A stretch of DNA of 64,000 nucleotides from CAZSDW01 sp964605705. GTDB lineage: Bacteria > Fidelibacterota > UBA2242. The DNA lies in contig CAZSDW010000016.1 of NCBI GenBank assembly GCA_964605705.1, positions 3,533-67,532 of the forward strand, read 5' to 3'. The translations under genes and the position numbers were made by a program. The notes under the pieces were generated by a model that worked only from the letters and a program-made list of their open reading frames with translations, made no database searches and was not told the origin of the DNA. Below are positions 45,227 through 53,186 of the stretch, piece by piece; positions within the stretch are counted from its first letter, which is position 1; each line of letters starts with the position of its first letter.

Positions 45227-45299
45227 GGGCGATACTGGACTCGAACCAGTGACCCCTTGCATGTCAAGCAAGTACTCTAACCACCTGAGCTAATCGCCC
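45227..45299 (-). tRNA. tRNA-Val (anticodon GAC)
   Basis: The minus strand folds into a 73-nt cloverleaf without encoded CCA: acceptor GGGCGAT/ATCGCCC, D arm GCTC-AGGTGGTTA-GAGT, anticodon stem CTTGC with loop TTGACAT (anticodon GAC) and stem GCAAG, and T arm ACTGG-TTCGAGT-CCAGT. All stems pair. It lies upstream of thrS on the same strand and adjoins an array of damaged copies of itself. Confidence 0.95.
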
Positions 45300-45651
45300 T
45301 TTTAAAATATCATTCACAATAATTCAGCAAAATCCGAATCAGTGACCCTCCCGACACATCGGGACAAGTACTCTAACCACCTGCCTGTCTGGCGAATCCC
45401 GCTAAAGCGGGAGAAGACAGAAGCTAATCGCCCTTTTAAAATATCATTCACAATAATTCAGCAAAATCCGAATCAGNNNNNNNNNNNNNNNNNNNNNNNN
45501 NNNNNNNNNNNNNNNNNNNNNNNNNNNNNNNNNNNNNNNNNNNNNNNNNNNNNNNNNNNNNNNNNNNNNNNNNNNNATCGGGACAAGTACTCTAACCACC
45601 TGCCTGTCTGGCGAATCCCGCTAAAGCGGGAAAAGCCAGAAGCTAATCGCC
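45291..45651 (-). repeat. 134-bp tandem repeat of degenerate tRNA-Val copies with palindromic inserts (contains the assembly gap)
   Basis: The segment 45291-45342 recurs exactly at 45425-45476, a 134-bp period, and a further partial copy (45577-45651) follows the N run. Each readable copy keeps tRNA-Val pieces (AAGTACTCTAACCACCTG and AGCTAATCGCC). The D arm is interrupted by a 38-nt insert (45384-45421 and 45603-45640) that forms a hairpin with core TCCCGCT-AA-AGCGGGA. The anticodon arm is replaced by the hairpin TCCCGACACATCGGGA (45349-45364). The T arm and 3' acceptor are replaced by unrelated AT-rich sequence, so these are not functional tRNAs. The stretch 45652-45884 after it holds only a 16-bp palindrome GCTTTTTGCAAAAAGC (45680-45695) and the aroC upstream region. 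Confidence 0.85.
45477..45576. other. assembly gap (100 N)
   Basis: Exactly 100 N, the usual placeholder for a scaffold gap of unknown size. It falls inside the tandem repeat, which is probably why assembly failed; the true copy number is unknown. Confidence 0.98.
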
Positions 45652-45884
45652 TGAATTTTCCAGTTTGGCTGTTTTCTCTGCTTTTTGCAAAAAGCAAAAA
45701 CAAGCCACTCCTCTGTAAGTACCTCAAAAAACGAGACTTAATTTAAGTAATGAATCCTACACACGCAACGGAAAACTATGAGGAGCAAAATACATTATTT
45801 TCTTCAGGAAACGGGATTTAAAAAGGCTCTATGAATTGTAAAATATAAATATTAAAAGTTATCCGAAATCATTAATTTATTTCC

Positions 45885-46877
45885 ATGAATAGTTTTGGCA
45901 CAATTTTCAGAACAAGTATTTTTGGTGAATCCCACGGCAATAGTGTTGGCGTTCTTATTGACGGCTGTCCGGCGGGATTACCAATCAAACCCGACGATTT
46001 TATCGATGACTTTAATCGACGTCGGGCAGGTTCCAAAGGCACTACTCCCCGTAAAGAAGCGGATATTCCACAAATCCTGAGCGGCATTTTTAACAGACAT
46101 ACCACCGGCGCTCCTATCTGTATAATCTTCGAAAATGCGAACATCCGTTCAAGAGATTATACAAAACTCAGAGAAACACCACGTCCCGGACATGCCGATT
46201 TCGTAGCCATGTATAAATTTGGCGGATTTGAAGATTACCGCGGCGGTGGACATTTTTCCGGCAGAATAACCCTGGGGCTCGTCGCCGCTGGCGTTATTGC
46301 AAAAAAATTGATCAAGCCTGTCAGCGTATCAGCCAAACTGCTCGAAGTCGGTGGCAGCAGTGATATCGAGACGACTATTACTCGTGCAATTGAAAATAAA
46401 GATTCTGTCGGTGGTCTCATTGAATGCACCGCCGGCAATATGCCGATTGGACTGGGCGAACCATTTTTCGACTCCGTTGAAGCCCTGATCAGTCATATGA
46501 TTTTCTCTATTCCGGCGACTAAGGGCATTGAGTTCGGTGCCGGATTCAAAGCCGCAAAAATGCGGGGCAGCGAACACAATGACAATATAATTTCGATTGA
46601 TGGAAAAACCGAAAGCAACCATGCCGGCGGGATCAATGGTGGTATTTCAAATGGAAATGATCTGGTTTTCCGGGTAGCGGTTAAACCCACTTCCAGTATT
46701 GCTCAGCCTCAACGGACATTAAGTATAAAAACCGGAAAAATGACTGACTTGCTTATCGAGGGTCGCCATGATACCTGTATCGCTCTGCGCGTTCCGGTCA
46801 TCATCGAAGCAGCCACAGCCATTGTATTGGCAGATCTGATGCTGCGTGCCCGGAAAATCGATCGAGTAATTATTTAA
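45885..46877 (+). CDS. aroC: chorismate synthase, short form
   Basis: This enzyme converts 5-enolpyruvylshikimate 3-phosphate to chorismate using reduced FMN, the last common step to aromatic amino acids. The 330-aa protein has the three family signatures: GESHGNSVGVLIDGCPAGLP near the N-terminus, RPGHADFVAMYKFGGFEDYR with GGGHFSGRIT, and the C-terminal GRHDTCIALRVPVIIEA. It is shorter than the usual 360-390 aa; the basic insert region is compact, but all signature residues are present. The start ATG 45885 has little visible ribosome-binding site. It stands alone on the plus strand. Confidence 0.95.
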   Translation: MNSFGTIFRTSIFGESHGNSVGVLIDGCPAGLPIKPDDFIDDFNRRRAGSKGTTPRKEADIPQILSGIFNRHTTGAPICIIFENANIRSRDYTKLRETPRPGHADFVAMYKFGGFEDYRGGGHFSGRITLGLVAAGVIAKKLIKPVSVSAKLLEVGGSSDIETTITRAIENKDSVGGLIECTAGNMPIGLGEPFFDSVEALISHMIFSIPATKGIEFGAGFKAAKMRGSEHNDNIISIDGKTESNHAGGINGGISNGNDLVFRVAVKPTSSIAQPQRTLSIKTGKMTDLLIEGRHDTCIALRVPVIIEAATAIVLADLMLRARKIDRVII

Positions 46878-46903
46878 ATTAAAATACTACCCGAATAGTA
46901 AGC

Positions 46904-47320
46904 TTACCAGTGTTTGCCGATTAATCCATAAACCAAATAACCAATTCCAGGTGCAATTGCGACTGGCAGAATTCCAATGATGGTGACTTTAGATTTATAA
47001 GTCATCAATATAAAACAGATGACGGCGGCTGCAATAGTCACTCCAATGACCGCCAACCAGTACTTTTTTACCAGTCGCTCAAAAGTCATGAACAATCCGA
47101 TTGACGTAATCGTCGATATCAGGTAAAGATAGAATCCATAAATGTTAATCTGCCCGATCCGATATAAAATTCCACCCATTAACAAAGCCAGTAAGAAACA
47201 CGCCATGAGCAAGCTGAGGATACGCCACTGCAGTGGATTGGATTTCTTTTCAGAGCGAAATTGAAAATACGCAATAAAAAATCCAACCAGCAGCGATACT
47301 AAGAATAATTTAATTATCAT
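46904..47320 (-). CDS. small integral membrane protein, unknown function
   Basis: I do not recognise a family. The 138-aa protein is mostly hydrophobic, with about five predicted membrane segments (for example IKLFLVSLLVGFFIAYF, LSLLMACFLLALLMGGIL, LYLISTITSIGLFMTF, AAAVICFILMTY, ILPVAIAPGIGYLVYGLIG). Its start (47320) overlaps the stop of the lipoprotein gene by 11 bases, so the two are probably co-translated and may act together. Confidence 0.75.
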   Translation of the reverse strand: MIIKLFLVSLLVGFFIAYFQFRSEKKSNPLQWRILSLLMACFLLALLMGGILYRIGQINIYGFYLYLISTITSIGLFMTFERLVKKYWLAVIGVTIAAAVICFILMTYKSKVTIIGILPVAIAPGIGYLVYGLIGKHW

Positions 47321-47918
47321 TTTTAAAATCAGATTGAGCCTTGCGCCAGGCTTTTAAGGAAACTACCCGGTATGCCGGTGAATAATATTTGATATATTCT
47401 TCTGAATGGTGAATGACAGGGAAATTATTTTCAATGATATATTGATTGAATTCACTGAATTTTTCCGGATATAATCCAAAGGTCCCATTTTCGACTTTTT
47501 TAACAAGCTCCTGCCATAAGCGAATAAAATGCTCTCTTGCAGCCGGTTCAATTTCCGAAGATTCCGGAATCAGTCTGGCTAATTTATTGATCGAATAATT
47601 TTCACTTTTACAGCGATACAGGTTAATTCGGATGAAGGTCGAATCGGGCGATATATTTTCAATCAGGGGCGCTTTTGGATCCGCTTCGATTTTCGACATT
47701 TCATATTCGAGGGACTCGGTGATTTTTGATACGTCTGCACCAAGGTGACCGGGTCCCATAACTCCCTGATATATCAATTTATAGACGTCCGCCGCCTGCA
47801 TCCTTGGATATTTTTCCAGATGAATCTTGATAATCGATTCCCATTCTGAATAATTTAGCACGTCGCTGCTGCAGTTGATAAACGCCATCGATATTATCAG
47901 TAAAATAAAATATTTCAT
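47310..47918 (-). CDS. lipoprotein of unknown function
   Basis: The 202-aa protein has a short lipoprotein signal with lipobox MAFINCSS (Cys about 16). The mature part is soluble and alpha-helical, with a block DVYKLIYQGVMGPGHLGADV that resembles a poorly characterised family in which a similar 'LIYQ...GPGH' motif is conserved (from memory). It includes NLYRCKSENYSINKLARLI and a C-terminal HHSEEYIKYYSPAYRVVSLK. No catalytic assignment is possible. It overlaps the downstream membrane-protein gene and follows a 62-aa membrane protein gene by 18 bases. Confidence 0.75.
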   Translation of the reverse strand: MKYFILLIISMAFINCSSDVLNYSEWESIIKIHLEKYPRMQAADVYKLIYQGVMGPGHLGADVSKITESLEYEMSKIEADPKAPLIENISPDSTFIRINLYRCKSENYSINKLARLIPESSEIEPAAREHFIRLWQELVKKVENGTFGLYPEKFSEFNQYIIENNFPVIHHSEEYIKYYSPAYRVVSLKAWRKAQSDFKNDN

Positions 47919-47936
47919 TGACCGGTAGGAGGAAAA

Positions 47937-48125
47937 TCAGACGGATTTATTATCGTCAATTTCTCGAAATTCAGCATCTTCAATATCGTTCGGATCGATA
48001 TTTATTTTCTTCTGTTTACTTTTACCATGAACTTCAATATTGGCATTTAAAAGCCGTTGCAGATAGGGCTGGAGCAGTTTCCAGATCAGGTAAAAGATAA
48101 TCAGGTAGATCATCAATCTGAACAT
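47937..48125 (-). CDS. small single-span membrane protein
   Basis: This 62-aa protein has one N-terminal membrane helix (LMIYLIIFYLIWKLLQPYL) and a charged cytoplasmic tail ending IEDAEFREIDDNKSV. It resembles small DUF4834-like proteins of Bacteroidota in layout, but I would not assign function. The start ATG 48125 lies three bases after the deoxynucleoside kinase stop (48129), so it is likely in the same transcript as the kinase and fol genes. Confidence 0.7.
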   Translation of the reverse strand: MFRLMIYLIIFYLIWKLLQPYLQRLLNANIEVHGKSKQKKINIDPNDIEDAEFREIDDNKSV

Positions 48126-48128
48126 CGC

Positions 48129-48770
48129 TTATGCCTTTCGCTCCGGTTTATAATAAACAGTTCCTGAGATCGGTTTTTTCAGAAGCGATAACAGTTCGTT
48201 CAAATCGTCATCATTATGAACAAAATCAATATCATTGGTATTGATGATGAGCAGCGGACTGGAATTATATCGAAAAAAATATTCATTATAAATCTGGTTC
48301 AACGATTCAATGTACTCCCTGGACATGTCGCGTTCATAGCTTCTGCCCCGCTTTTTGATATTTGACATTAATCTGTCAGTGCTCGCCTGTAAAAATACAA
48401 CCAGGTCCGGTTTTGGGATCTCTTTTTCCAGTAACTGGGCGATCAGGTTATAAAGCACAAATTCCTTTTCATTCAGGTTCAGATGCGCAAACAATTTGTC
48501 TTTATCAAACATATAGTCACTGACTAGTAGATTTGAGAACAGGTCAATCTGCTTCAATTCCAGCTGCTGCCGGTATCGACTGAGCAAAAAATAGAGCTGG
48601 GTCTGAAATGCGTATCGTTCGGGATCGATATAAAAATCTTCCAGAAAGGGATTCTCTTCAAATTTTTCAAGCACCAGGCGGGCGGACATCCGGTCAGATA
48701 AAATTTTTGCGAAACTGGTTTTACCAACTCCGATGACACCTTCAATTGCAATATAGTACAGATGCTTCAT
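48129..48770 (-). CDS. deoxynucleoside kinase (dNK family)
   Basis: This enzyme phosphorylates deoxynucleosides for nucleotide salvage. The 213-aa protein has the P-loop IAIEGVIGVGKTSFAKIL at residues about 7-24, the DRS/ERD-like region LLVSDYMFDKDKLFAHLNL, the PDLVVFLQAST block and the LID region NIKKRGRSYERDMSREYIE with its arginines. This is the deoxyguanosine/deoxyadenosine kinase type found in Firmicutes and Bacteroidota; the base preference cannot be read directly. It sits 26 bases after folK. Confidence 0.92.
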   Translation of the reverse strand: MKHLYYIAIEGVIGVGKTSFAKILSDRMSARLVLEKFEENPFLEDFYIDPERYAFQTQLYFLLSRYRQQLELKQIDLFSNLLVSDYMFDKDKLFAHLNLNEKEFVLYNLIAQLLEKEIPKPDLVVFLQASTDRLMSNIKKRGRSYERDMSREYIESLNQIYNEYFFRYNSSPLLIINTNDIDFVHNDDDLNELLSLLKKPISGTVYYKPERKA

Positions 48771-48796
48771 GAATTCCTTTTATTCTTACCTATAAT

Positions 48797-49315
48797 TTAA
48801 TGACTTATCCAAAATTTTATATCTTTAATTTTAGTAATTTGGTCATTATCAGGACATTTTTCATACAATGCTGCAATCGATTTGTTTTTCAGTGGATGGA
48901 CAAAGTCCGGCGCTAAATCCAACATAGGTTGCAGCACAAAGCGCCTCTCATCCATTCGCGGATGTGGAATTGTCAACGTATCGGTAGTAAAAACCATCTG
49001 ACCAAAAAAAATAATATCAATATCGATAATCCGGGGTCCGTTACGAAACTGCCCAAAATCCCGCCCCATTTCTGATTCTACTTTTTTACATGCGGACAAC
49101 AATTCGGTACAGGTTAAATTTGTTTGCCCTTCCACAGCGATATTATAAAACTCGGTCTGATTTTGATAGTATTTTGGTTCTGTCTCGTACAGATCGGAAA
49201 TATTCGTAACCTTTATGATTGCTTCGCCGGTCAGCTTTTTAATGGCTTCTTTTAAATGATCTTCCCGGTTACCGATGTTGGATCCCAGTGCAAGGTAAAT
49301 CGGAAATACAATCAC
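48797..49315 (-). CDS. folK: 2-amino-4-hydroxy-6-hydroxymethyldihydropteridine pyrophosphokinase
   Basis: This enzyme transfers pyrophosphate from ATP to hydroxymethyl-dihydropterin in folate synthesis. The 172-aa protein has the HPPK motifs YLALGSNIGNREDHLKEAI, YETEPKYYQNQTEFYNIAV, RNGPRIIDIDIIFFG (metal-binding Asp pair) and IPHPRMDERRFVLQPMLDLA. It starts with GTG at 49315, overlapping the folB stop (GTGA), so the two are coupled and carry out consecutive steps. Confidence 0.95.
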   Translation of the reverse strand: MIVFPIYLALGSNIGNREDHLKEAIKKLTGEAIIKVTNISDLYETEPKYYQNQTEFYNIAVEGQTNLTCTELLSACKKVESEMGRDFGQFRNGPRIIDIDIIFFGQMVFTTDTLTIPHPRMDERRFVLQPMLDLAPDFVHPLKNKSIAALYEKCPDNDQITKIKDIKFWISH

Positions 49316-49689
49316 ATTAAATCCTCAAGCTGCTCGCGCGTTCTTTCTATCTCCACTTCGACAGTATCCAGCACCCCTTTCACGGGAGCACCGGGTTTGC
49401 GAATCCTGATCAGCACTTTATCGGGATTATAATTCAGGAAAACCTCTTTGATGATTTTTCCCGCTAATGCTTCAACCAGGTAGAATTTTGACTTGGTTAA
49501 AACATCATGGACCAGTTTATAGAGTTCTTCATAACTGATGGTGTCTTTCAGGTGGTCGGATTTAATCGCGGCTGTCATATCAAAATCGAGGCTGAGGTCA
49601 ACCTCATATCGTCCACCCAGGACTTTCTCCTGCTCGGCAACACCATGATAACCATAAAACACCATATTTTTCAAACTGATTCTGCCCAT
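49312..49689 (-). CDS. folB: dihydroneopterin aldolase
   Basis: This enzyme cleaves dihydroneopterin to hydroxymethyl-dihydropterin and glycolaldehyde, the step before folK. The 125-aa protein fits the family length and motifs: RISLKNMVFYGYHGVAEQEK (catalytic region with the Tyr/His pattern), GGRYEVDLSLDFDM, TISYEELYKLVHDVL, LVEALAGKII and IRKPGAPVKGVLDTVEVEIE. The start is ATG 49689. The 266-bp gap upstream (49690-49955) is the divergent region shared with hsp20; I see no gene in it. Confidence 0.94.
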   Translation of the reverse strand: MGRISLKNMVFYGYHGVAEQEKVLGGRYEVDLSLDFDMTAAIKSDHLKDTISYEELYKLVHDVLTKSKFYLVEALAGKIIKEVFLNYNPDKVLIRIRKPGAPVKGVLDTVEVEIERTREQLEDLM

Positions 49690-49955
49690 ACTGACCTTCG
49701 CTTAAATTCTGACCGGGAATTTACCGAACGAGTCTCGAATTGTCAAGCAACGCAGAATCGATAAAATGACGATTCGTCAAGCTGCCCGACATTGCTGCCG
49801 GACATAATTCTATACCTCGCCACGACGGCATAGTACCGGCGACATTATTACCGTTACATATGACAAAATTATAATTTTCAATATCCGGCACGGCACTTGT
49901 GACAATACATAATGGTTTTTGAGAAAATGAAAAAATAAATAGAAGGAGAAAAGCC

Positions 49956-50399
49956 ATGACTATTACACGTTGGATTCCTAAAAGTTCTTTGATGAATTAT
50001 CCCAATGAATTTGATCGACTTTTTAATTCAGTTTTCGGATCAAATCCCGAGGCTGCGACAAATGAGTGTTACTTTTGCCCGGAAGTGGATATTGAGGAAC
50101 AGGAAAAGATGTTTTCTGTCAATGTCGAATTGCCTGGCGTCAATAAAAAGGATGTCAGTATTAATGTCAAAGACAATGTTCTGACCATTGAAGGTGAAAA
50201 AAAATCAGCCATTGATGCAAAATCCGATAAGCAGCACCGCAGCGAACGCATTTACGGAAAATTCAAAAGAAGTTTCCGCCTGCCCGAGTTAGTTGACCAG
50301 GATAAAATCAGTGCCACTTTTATCGATGGGATTCTGAATGTCAGCATTCCAAAACTCGAAGAGGCTCTGCCAAAACAGATTGAAGTAAAAATTAAGTAA
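49956..50399 (+). CDS. Hsp20/alpha-crystallin small heat-shock protein, first copy
   Basis: This is an ATP-independent holdase chaperone that keeps unfolding proteins soluble. The 147-aa protein has a short N-terminal arm, the alpha-crystallin domain (about 40-135: VDIEEQEKMFSVNVELPGVN, LTIEGEKKSA, HRSERIYGKFKRSFRLPELV) with the A-x-x-x-n-G-v-L-like TFIDGILNVSIPK, and a C-terminal tail. AGAAGGAG precedes the ATG. A second copy follows 52 bases later. I found no CIRCE element upstream. Confidence 0.94.
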   Translation: MTITRWIPKSSLMNYPNEFDRLFNSVFGSNPEAATNECYFCPEVDIEEQEKMFSVNVELPGVNKKDVSINVKDNVLTIEGEKKSAIDAKSDKQHRSERIYGKFKRSFRLPELVDQDKISATFIDGILNVSIPKLEEALPKQIEVKIK

Positions 50400-50451
50400 T
50401 ACTAAACCCAGGTTATTTAAAAATTGAACAACCATTTAAAGGAGGTGTACT

Positions 50452-50889
50452 ATGTCACTCGTAAGATGGACTCCAAGAACGGTACTCGGATTAAGAAATG
50501 ATTTTGATCGATTCTTTGATTCCTTTTTCAGCATTCCTGATGAAGAAACCTCACTGACTGCTTTCACACCTGCAGTCGATATTGAAGAAAAAGAGAAGGA
50601 ATTCCTGATTAGTGCTGAACTGCCAGGTGTTGCTAAAGACAATGTCAGCCTGAATGTCAAGGACAATATGCTGACCATTTCCGGCGAAAAAAAGCAGGAA
50701 AAGCAAATTGAAAAGGAGAATTATCACCGCACAGAACGAACCTATGGTGCTTTCCAGAGAAGTTTCAGATTACCGGAATATTCCGATCAGGCAAATATAT
50801 CGGCTGAATTCACGGATGGTGTTCTGCATATCACCGTCCCTAAGCTGAAAGAATCGATTGCCAAAAGTCTCGATATCAAAATCAAATAA
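50452..50889 (+). CDS. Hsp20/alpha-crystallin small heat-shock protein, second copy
   Basis: The 145-aa protein is a tandem paralogue of the first copy. It has VDIEEKEKEFLISAELPGVA, LTISGEKKQEKQIEKENYHR, TERTYGAFQRSFRLPEYS and the C-terminal AEFTDGVLHITVPKLKES of the alpha-crystallin domain. The N-terminal arm (LVRWTPRTVLGLRNDFDRFF) is closely related to that of copy one (TRWIPKSSLMNYPNEFDRLF). AAAGGAGGT precedes the ATG. The two probably arose by duplication and may co-assemble. A strong terminator follows. Confidence 0.94.
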   Translation: MSLVRWTPRTVLGLRNDFDRFFDSFFSIPDEETSLTAFTPAVDIEEKEKEFLISAELPGVAKDNVSLNVKDNMLTISGEKKQEKQIEKENYHRTERTYGAFQRSFRLPEYSDQANISAEFTDGVLHITVPKLKESIAKSLDIKIK

Positions 50890-50908
50890 CCAAATCCGAA
50901 ACCGATCG

Positions 50909-50937
50909 AAAAAAGCCGGTTAAACGCCGGCTTTTTT
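50909..50937 (+). terminator. rho-independent terminator after hsp20
   Basis: AAAAAAGCCGG pairs with CCGGCTTTTTT (11-bp stem) around a seven-base loop TTAAACG. The same stem is used after the M13 peptidase gene at 53099. Confidence 0.92.
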
Positions 50938-51015
50938 CGTTTAATAAATCCCAAAATATGACTAATTTTAAACGGCTTGTTTGAAAGGAGCTAACTCCAT
51001 AGAAAGGATAAAATA

Positions 51016-53043
51016 ATGAAGCACTTATCGTTATGTTTAATCTGTCTGACATTTCTGGGCACTTGCAGTCAAAATGATCTAGTCCAGAAAAAAGCGCTCG
51101 ATCCGTCAAATATGGATTTATCCGTCAGTCCCGGTGATGATTTTTATCAGTATGCCAATGGAACCTGGCTGCAGAATCATCCGGTCCCCGACGACTACAG
51201 TCGCTACGGATCTTTTGAGGTTTTGACTGAGAAAAACCTTATCGATCTCCGGACAATCATGGATAAAGCCGCAAAAAGTAACGCGCCCAAAGGTTCCAAC
51301 CTTAAGAAAATCGGTGATTTCTATGCCAGCGGAATGGATACCGAAAAAATCGAGACTGCCGGATTGACACCCCTAGAAACCGAATTCAACCGGATCAACG
51401 AAATTTCTTCGATTCAAGAGGTCCAAGATGCCGTGGCATATTTTCACCTGAAAAGAATTGCCCCCCTCTTTTTCTTTTTTAGCGAGCAGGATTTTAAAAA
51501 CAGCGAAATGAATATTGGCTGGTTATACCAGGGTGGACTTGGCTTGCCAGACCGGGATTATTACCTCGATCAGAGTCCACGATCGACAGAAATCCGCGCA
51601 AAGTATATCGAGCATCTGGAGCATATATTTCAGCTTTTGGGAGACTCCCCGGAAACCGCTGCGAACAATGCCAAGACTGTCATGATCATGGAAACCCGTC
51701 TGGCAACGGCATCAATGACGCGGGTCGAACAGCGCGACCCAAAAGCAATCTATAATCCCATGACACTGGCAGAACTCCAGGAACACTCGAATAATTACAA
51801 CTGGAACTCATATTTTACGACAATGGGAGTCGATGATCCCGGAATCTTAAATATCAGCCAGCCTGTTTTTTTTAAAGAGGTCAGTAAAATGATGCAGGAT
51901 ATTTCAGTGGCAGATTGGAAAACCTACCTGCGCTGGAATCTGATCAACGATACAGCCGAATTTCTGAGTTCTGACTTCGAAAATGCCGACTTTGATTTTT
52001 ACGGCAAGGTTATGTCCGGTACTCAGGAACTTCAGCCCCGTTGGAAACGGGTATTGAAAACTACCAGCGGTTCTCTGGGTGAAGCCGTCGGACAGATATA
52101 TGTTGAAGAATATTTTCCGCCAGCCGCAAAAGAACGGGCGATGGACTTGGTTATGAATCTCAAGTATGCTTATGGCGAACGAATAAAAAACGTGGATTGG
52201 ATGAGTGATGCAACCAAAGCCAAAGCCCTGGAAAAATTAGAGGCTTTTGGTGTCAAGATCGGTTATCCGGATAAGTGGAGAGACTTTTCTGCCCTGGATA
52301 TCAATCGTGAATCCTATGTACGGAATGCGATCAATGCCAATGCCTTTGATGTTCGTTGGAATCTGGATAAAATCAACAAACCCGTCGATAAAACCGAATG
52401 GCATATGTCGCCGCAAACTGTCAATGCGTATTATAATCCCGGGGTCAATGAAATCGTTTTCCCGGCAGCGATCCTGCAACCGCCATTTTTCAATTTCAAA
52501 GCCGATGATCCGGTCAATTATGGCGCGATCGGTGCTGTGATTGGTCATGAAATGACTCATGGTTTTGATGATCAGGGTCGGCAGTACGATAAGAATGGTA
52601 ACCTGAATGACTGGTGGACAAAAGAAGATCAGGAAAAATTCGACCAACGTACCAAAGTCCTGGTTGAGCAGGCTGATGATTATGCCGTGATTGATACCAA
52701 TAAAATTAATGGCAGACTTACGTTAGGTGAAAACATAGCCGATCTGGGTGGATTGACTATTGCATACGATGCTCTGCAACTGGCTATGAAGAATAATCCT
52801 GCCAAGCTTGAGGTCGATGGATTCACTCCAGAACAACGCTTTTTCCTTTCCTGGGCTCAAGTCTGGAGATCCAATATTCGTGAAGAAGAACAATTGATGA
52901 GATTAAAAACGGATCCTCATTCACCAGCCAAATACCGGACCAATGGTCCAATTTCTAATCTGCCAAATTTCCACGCTGCATTTCATGTAAAAGAAGGACA
53001 GAATATGTACAGAAGCCCTGAGGAAGTTGCTAAAATATGGTGA
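51016..53043 (+). CDS. M13-family zinc metallopeptidase lipoprotein (PepO/neprilysin-like)
   Basis: This endopeptidase of 675 aa is predicted to be anchored in the envelope by a lipoprotein signal (FLGTCSQND, Cys about 17). It has the large M13 N-terminal domain (about 30-420: DLSVSPGDDFYQYANGTWLQ, GLGLPDRDYYLD) and a catalytic domain with VNAYYNPGVNEIVFPAAILQ, the zinc motif VIGHEMTHGFDDQGRQYDKN (HExxH about 509-513) and the third ligand in LGENIADLGGL. A C-terminal W closes the family pattern. The AAAGGA upstream supports ATG 51016. Substrates are usually small peptides. Confidence 0.94.
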   Translation: MKHLSLCLICLTFLGTCSQNDLVQKKALDPSNMDLSVSPGDDFYQYANGTWLQNHPVPDDYSRYGSFEVLTEKNLIDLRTIMDKAAKSNAPKGSNLKKIGDFYASGMDTEKIETAGLTPLETEFNRINEISSIQEVQDAVAYFHLKRIAPLFFFFSEQDFKNSEMNIGWLYQGGLGLPDRDYYLDQSPRSTEIRAKYIEHLEHIFQLLGDSPETAANNAKTVMIMETRLATASMTRVEQRDPKAIYNPMTLAELQEHSNNYNWNSYFTTMGVDDPGILNISQPVFFKEVSKMMQDISVADWKTYLRWNLINDTAEFLSSDFENADFDFYGKVMSGTQELQPRWKRVLKTTSGSLGEAVGQIYVEEYFPPAAKERAMDLVMNLKYAYGERIKNVDWMSDATKAKALEKLEAFGVKIGYPDKWRDFSALDINRESYVRNAINANAFDVRWNLDKINKPVDKTEWHMSPQTVNAYYNPGVNEIVFPAAILQPPFFNFKADDPVNYGAIGAVIGHEMTHGFDDQGRQYDKNGNLNDWWTKEDQEKFDQRTKVLVEQADDYAVIDTNKINGRLTLGENIADLGGLTIAYDALQLAMKNNPAKLEVDGFTPEQRFFLSWAQVWRSNIREEEQLMRLKTDPHSPAKYRTNGPISNLPNFHAAFHVKEGQNMYRSPEEVAKIW

Positions 53044-53098
53044 AGGATTTTTCTATAATAATGCGTTCAGTCTAATTAAAACCATTCATGACAGGAAT

Positions 53099-53127
53099 AA
53101 AAAAGCCGGTAGCAAGCCGGCTTTTTT
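53099..53127 (+). terminator. rho-independent terminator after the M13 peptidase gene
   Basis: AAAAAAGCCGG pairs with CCGGCTTTTTT around loop TAGCAAG. The stem is identical to the one at 50909-50937. Confidence 0.92.
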
Positions 53128-53186
53128 ATTCTATATATCAGTGATTTACAGGCTTTTATCGAAAGGATAACATGATCCACATATCA

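Noticed and set aside
45291..45476. Second and third tRNA-Val genes
   Set aside because: The copies have a 38-nt D-arm insert, a replaced anticodon arm and no T arm, so they cannot fold as tRNAs.
45291..45651. CRISPR array
   Set aside because: The unit is 134 bp, repeats are contiguous with no unique spacers, and no cas gene is present.
45342..45746. Open frame reading through the N gap
   Set aside because: It is produced by Ns and the tandem tRNA-derived repeat; not a gene.
49690..49955. CIRCE or similar heat-shock operator upstream of hsp20
   Set aside because: No GCACTC-N9-GAGTGC or comparable inverted repeat is visible.
49721..49957. 78-codon minus-strand frame opposite the hsp20 promoter
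   Set aside because: Atypical composition, overlaps the hsp20 start and has no supporting signal.
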